Shown: piece after piece, positions 60,744 through 64,000 of the stretch
Position numbering within the stretch: the first letter of the stretch is position 1
Layout of the letters: each line of letters begins with the position of its first letter
NCBI GenBank assembly: GCA_902778325.1
Contig: CACYWZ010000007.1
Span: forward strand, 1 to 64,000
Source: an uncultured Spirochaetaceae bacterium
Lineage (GTDB): Bacteria > Spirochaetota > Spirochaetia > Treponematales > Treponemataceae
DNA length: 64,000 bases
Direction of reading: 5' to 3'
Translations under genes and position numbers: made by a program
Notes under the pieces: model-generated
The model's database searches: none
Seen by the model: only the letters and a program-made list of their open reading frames with translations
Told to the model about the DNA's origin: nothing

Positions 60744-61730
60744 ATGACAAGAAAACTCTCAGGAAAGGCATTTCTCGCTTTTCCAGAAATGATGAATATG
60801 CTAAAAAGCGAGCTTAGTCGCCGTCTTGATTATGACACGTCGTCCTCAAAAGAATATGGCGACTTGCTTTATTGCCCTGACTATCCAGAAGAAAAAGAAG
60901 AGCCGTATTGGGCAAGCACGGTTATGCGAGAGCCGTTCGCTCTTGAGTTCGCGTCAATCAAGGAAGCCGCGTCTTCATTGAAAGCCTTGCAGCGAAACTG
61001 GGCGCCATATCAGTTTCAGTGTTTCCGCAGAGCCGCACTAATTCAAGACAATTTGCCATACATAAACTTGAAGGCACGTGCTTTTCCCCTTGAGATTCCA
61101 AAAAGCCCGGTGGGTCTTTACACGCTGACTTCAGAGCATTCTCTTATTGCTTCCTCTTCGACTTCAAGCCCGCTTCCTGCAGGACGACTCAATTTTGTTG
61201 AAGACCACGAAAACCCTCCGAGCCGCGCTTATTTGAAGATTCAAGAAAGCCTTTCGCTCGCTCACTTTTTCTTTGGAGTCAATTTTCCAAAAGCAGGGCA
61301 AAAATGCTTCGAAGCAGGTGCGTGTCCGGGAGGCTGGACTTGGGTTTTAGCAGAACTCGGTTCAGAGATTCTCGCTGTTGACAGAGCCGAACTTGCGCCA
61401 AAATTGATGAAAAATCCTCTTGTTACATTCCGCGCTCACGACGCTTTTACGCTAAAGCCTGAGGAACTTGGAGATTTTGACTGGGTTTTTAGCGATGTTA
61501 TCTGTTATCCAGAAAGGCTTTTGCAGTGGATAAAGATGTGGCTTGAAAGCGGTCGCACAAAAAATATGATTTGCACGATAAAAATGCAAGGAGAAATCGA
61601 TTGGAACATCGTCGCAGAATTTGCGAAAATTCCGAACAGCAAGATTGTTCATTTGAATTACAACAAGCATGAACTCACATGGATTCATTGCGAAAAAGCA
61701 ATAAACACAGAAAGAAGCGATGAAAAATAA
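60744..61730 (+). CDS. RlmM-like SAM-dependent rRNA ribose methyltransferase
   Basis: 328 residues. The FtsJ-like core has PSRAYLKIQESL (substrate Lys region), CFEAGACPGGWTWVLAELG (SAM-binding motif), VFSDVICYP and CTIKMQGEID (catalytic Lys), as in the 23S rRNA C2498 2'-O-methyltransferase group. The N-terminal third lacks a clear THUMP domain, so the exact target is uncertain. The C-terminus overlaps the ABC exporter by 11 bases. Confidence 0.82.
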   Translation: MTRKLSGKAFLAFPEMMNMLKSELSRRLDYDTSSSKEYGDLLYCPDYPEEKEEPYWASTVMREPFALEFASIKEAASSLKALQRNWAPYQFQCFRRAALIQDNLPYINLKARAFPLEIPKSPVGLYTLTSEHSLIASSSTSSPLPAGRLNFVEDHENPPSRAYLKIQESLSLAHFFFGVNFPKAGQKCFEAGACPGGWTWVLAELGSEILAVDRAELAPKLMKNPLVTFRAHDAFTLKPEELGDFDWVFSDVICYPERLLQWIKMWLESGRTKNMICTIKMQGEIDWNIVAEFAKIPNSKIVHLNYNKHELTWIHCEKAINTERSDEK

Positions 61731-63486
61731 AACAAAAAAACAACTTCCAGCGTCAAACCTTGCGCTTTTCTTGTCGTATTTCAAGCCGCACAAGGCTCTT
61801 TTTATCGCTGATATGATTTTCGCAGTCTTTGTCGCTGCTGTTGATGTGGCATTTCCAGTCGTATCGCGCTGGACAATAAACACGCTTTTGCCGCGTTACA
61901 ACGATTTTCCCGAAAAAACGCTGAAAATCTTCATCTGGGTAATTGTTCTCTGCGTCATCGCCTATATTTTGCACACGCTGGCAAATGTGTTTGTAACATA
62001 CTTTGGGCACATGTTCGGAGTTCACGTTGAAACTGATATGCGGCGCGATATTTTCCGCCATATCCAAAACCAGAGTTTCGCATTTTTCGATTCAAACCGA
62101 ACTGGAAAAATAATGAGCCGCATAACAACAGACCTTTTTGAAATAAGCGAAATGGCTCATCACGGACCTGAAGATTTGTTTATCTCGCTTCTTACTCTCA
62201 TTGGTTCTTTTGTGATTATGCTAAACGTAAGATGGCAAATGGCACTCATCATTTTTGTCGTGTTTCCCTCTCTTCTTTTCGCAATGCTTCTGTCGCGAAA
62301 AGCAATGATTGACACAAGCCGACGTGTCAAAGCGACGACAGCCGAAATAAACAGCGACATCGAAAGCGCAATATCTGGAATCCGCGTTACAAAAGCGTTC
62401 GCAAATGAAGAGTTCGAGCAAAAGAAATTCGACGAAAGCAACCTCCGATATTTCAAGTCAAAATCGCTTTATTATCGCGCAATGGCTGTCTTTTTGAGTC
62501 GCAAAGATTTTCTTTCAAGCATTATGGGTGTTATTGTGCTCGCAGCTGGAGGATATTTCGTGATGAAAGGCGAGATGTCGCTCGGCGATTTAGTCGCAGC
62601 AAATCTTTTCGTTGTAGCTTTTTTGCAACCTGTAAAAAGGCTCACTGGTCTTGTCGAGCAGTTTTCAACGGGAATTGCAGGCTTTCTTCGCTTTGCGGAA
62701 ATAATGCGAAGCGACAACAGCACTTTTGAAAAAAGCGACGCAGAAGAAATAAAGAGCGTTAAGGGCGATATCGAGTTCAAGAATGTGGATTTTTCGTATA
62801 TTGCAGAAGTTCCCGTTCTGAAAAACTTCTCGCTTAGCATAAAAGCAGGCGAAACTGTTGCTCTCGTGGGCTCATCTGGAAGCGGAAAAACAACAATCTG
62901 CAACCTTCTTCCTCGCTTTTACGACGCGAGTGCCGGCACTATTGAAATCGATGGACGCGACACAAGAGATTTCACGCTCTCATCGCTTCGAAAGCAAATC
63001 GGAATCGTGCAGCAAGACGTTTTCCTTTTTGCAGGCACAATCCGAGAAAATATCGCTTACGGCTCACCAGACGCCACAGAAGAGCAAATCATCGATGCCG
63101 CACGAAAAGCCGAAATCCTTGAGGACATCGAAAACCTCCCAGACGGACTTTCGACAATTGTCGGAGAGCGAGGAATAAAACTTTCAGGCGGGCAGAAACA
63201 GCGCATTTCAATCGCACGCATCTTTCTCAAAAATCCGCCGATTCTCATTTTGGACGAAGCAACGAGCGCCCTCGACAGCGCAACGGAAGCAAAGATTCAA
63301 AAGAGCTTTGAAGCTCTTTCAAAAGGTCGAACAACGTTCACGATAGCGCACCGGCTCAGCACAATCCGAAATGCAACGAAAATCGCAGTCATCAGCGAGG
63401 ACGGAATCGCCGAAATTGGCACGCACGAGGAACTTTGTGAAAAGGGAGGCATTTACGCTTCACTTTTGAAAGCACAAAAGGCGTAA
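61720..63486 (+). CDS. ABC exporter half-transporter (MsbA/LmrA-type)
   Basis: 588 residues. The N-terminal membrane domain (about 20-320) has six segments. The C-terminal ATPase has Walker A VALVGSSGSGKTT, Q-loop GIVQQDVFLF, signature GERGIKLSGGQKQR, Walker B ILILDEATSALDSATE and H-loop TIAHRLSTIRN. It works as a homodimer or with a second half-transporter. The substrate may be lipid or drug. The start overlaps the preceding gene by 11 bases. Confidence 0.93.
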   Translation: MKNKTKKQLPASNLALFLSYFKPHKALFIADMIFAVFVAAVDVAFPVVSRWTINTLLPRYNDFPEKTLKIFIWVIVLCVIAYILHTLANVFVTYFGHMFGVHVETDMRRDIFRHIQNQSFAFFDSNRTGKIMSRITTDLFEISEMAHHGPEDLFISLLTLIGSFVIMLNVRWQMALIIFVVFPSLLFAMLLSRKAMIDTSRRVKATTAEINSDIESAISGIRVTKAFANEEFEQKKFDESNLRYFKSKSLYYRAMAVFLSRKDFLSSIMGVIVLAAGGYFVMKGEMSLGDLVAANLFVVAFLQPVKRLTGLVEQFSTGIAGFLRFAEIMRSDNSTFEKSDAEEIKSVKGDIEFKNVDFSYIAEVPVLKNFSLSIKAGETVALVGSSGSGKTTICNLLPRFYDASAGTIEIDGRDTRDFTLSSLRKQIGIVQQDVFLFAGTIRENIAYGSPDATEEQIIDAARKAEILEDIENLPDGLSTIVGERGIKLSGGQKQRISIARIFLKNPPILILDEATSALDSATEAKIQKSFEALSKGRTTFTIAHRLSTIRNATKIAVISEDGIAEIGTHEELCEKGGIYASLLKAQKA

Positions 63487-63535
63487 AGAATGAACGGCAA
63501 AATTATTTTTTTAGCCGTCCGCATTTTTTTACGCC

Positions 63536-63564
63536 TTGACTTTACACTCTCTAAAAGCGAAAAT
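63536..63564 (+). promoter_or_regulatory. slyX promoter, predicted leaderless
   Basis: TTGACT (63536-63541), a 17-nt spacer and GAAAAT (63559-63564), exactly 7 nt before the ATG at 63572. No ribosome-binding site. A weak hairpin (ACGGC / GCCGT, about 63493-63519) just before it may end the exporter transcript. Confidence 0.6.
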
Positions 63565-63571
63565 ACGAACT

Positions 63572-63781
63572 ATGCAAGATAACAGCGAAGAGCGCCTTGT
63601 TGCGCTAGAAACAAAGCTTTCGTACCTTGAAGATTATGTCAACAAACTTCAGGACGTAGCAGTCAGTCAATCAAAGGAAATCGACGTTTTGCGAGAAGAA
63701 AACAGAGTGATTTCCGCACGTTTCCGAGAACTTTTGGACAGTCTCGAAGATATTCCTAACAGAAAACCGCCACACTATTGA
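63572..63781 (+). CDS. slyX: SlyX-family protein
   Basis: 69 residues from the ATG at 63572 (the upstream in-frame start would lie inside the promoter). It is a coiled coil (RLVALETKLSYLEDYVNKL) with a typical IPNRKPPHY end, as in SlyX proteins of unknown function. The stop lies 2 bases before the next gene. Confidence 0.8.
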   Translation: MQDNSEERLVALETKLSYLEDYVNKLQDVAVSQSKEIDVLREENRVISARFRELLDSLEDIPNRKPPHY

Positions 63782-63783
63782 TT

Positions 63784-64000
63784 ATGAAAGAGCAAAATAA
63801 TTTTCACCACGTCAAAGAAAGCACGCTTGAAAAACGCGCTCACAAAGCAGATTACGGAAAAGAGAAAATCCGTATTCTTTACAAAGACCGCGATATCGTA
63901 GTCATCGAAAAGCCGAGCGGAATGCTTTGCGTTCCATATCCGGGAAGCAAAGCGCGAACTGTCTTGAGCGTTCTCACGTCCCTTTTGTCGCACGAAAAAG
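63784..64000 (+). CDS. RluA-family pseudouridine synthase, partial
   Basis: The first 72 codons only; the window ends inside the gene. IRILYKDRDIVVIEKPSGML is the N-terminal signature of RluA-type pseudouridine synthases (usual DxxLxVIxKPxGLxxxP, here ending CVPYPGS). The catalytic Asp would lie beyond the window end. The ATG lies 2 bases after the slyX stop, so the two are co-transcribed. Confidence 0.85.
   Translation, partial: MKEQNNFHHVKESTLEKRAHKADYGKEKIRILYKDRDIVVIEKPSGMLCVPYPGSKARTVLSVLTSLLSHEK

Overview
The window looks like part of the chromosome of a host-associated spirochaete of the Treponema type (gut, rumen or oral). The reasons are a 400-residue trans-2-enoyl-CoA reductase (FabV/Ter) that reads like the well-studied Treponema denticola enzyme, three methyl-accepting chemotaxis proteins (MCPs), a SpoIIE-type phosphatase partner-switching set, c-di-GMP enzymes, a cellobiose phosphorylase, an NADP-type glutamate dehydrogenase and a catabolic-type acetolactate synthase. 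This is inference from protein families read by eye; no search was run.

Layout. 0.1-7.6 kb: a lone ABC ATPase, a pyruvate:ferredoxin-oxidoreductase-like protein that has lost its active-site motifs, tRNA-Asp, a NUDIX hydrolase, tRNA-Cys and a SUMF1-type protein. 7.7-9.6 kb: a YefM/RelE-type toxin-antitoxin pair and a GNAT gene with a small overlapping partner. 9.9-12.4 kb: cellobiose phosphorylase. 12.5-17.3 kb: an AT-rich accessory island (Rpn-type nuclease, two XRE regulators, a small zinc ribbon, a P-loop protein, a NYN ribonuclease, an amidohydrolase and gene remnants). 17.4-30.6 kb: signalling (STAS, HATPase and PP2C; GGDEF-EAL; Cache-GGDEF; two MCPs) and gdhA. 30.6-35.7 kb: a tightly overlapping McrB-McrC-DUF4869-ATPase operon. 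35.9-42.3 kb: DNA repair, acetolactate synthase and a polar amino-acid ABC transporter, the last two each behind a leader terminator. 42.3-51.8 kb: a membrane protein, a third MCP with an unknown partner, an orphan adenine methylase, fabV and msrA. 52.2-64 kb: housekeeping genes (HD hydrolase, mscS, nth, metK, rsmE, rsmG, rlmM-like, PilZ, ABC exporter, slyX, RluA-type synthase).

Two genome-wide habits stand out. First, nine intergenic tandem arrays have unrelated unit sequences but almost the same unit length (40-43 bp, most often exactly 41). Each unit has a palindromic head and a T-rich tail. One array abuts and truncates a GNAT gene, another supplies the last codons of the ABC ATPase, and arrays 24 kb apart share sequence. 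Second, many genes have a -35/-10 promoter placed 6-7 nt before the ATG with no Shine-Dalgarno sequence, which predicts leaderless mRNAs as a common expression mode.

Cellobiose phosphorylase, glutamate dehydrogenase, acetolactate synthase and Ter fit a fermentative, ammonia-assimilating lifestyle. The c-di-GMP enzymes, PilZ protein and MCPs form a sensing and motility layer. McrBC, the toxin-antitoxin pair, Rpn and NYN form an accessory or defence layer.
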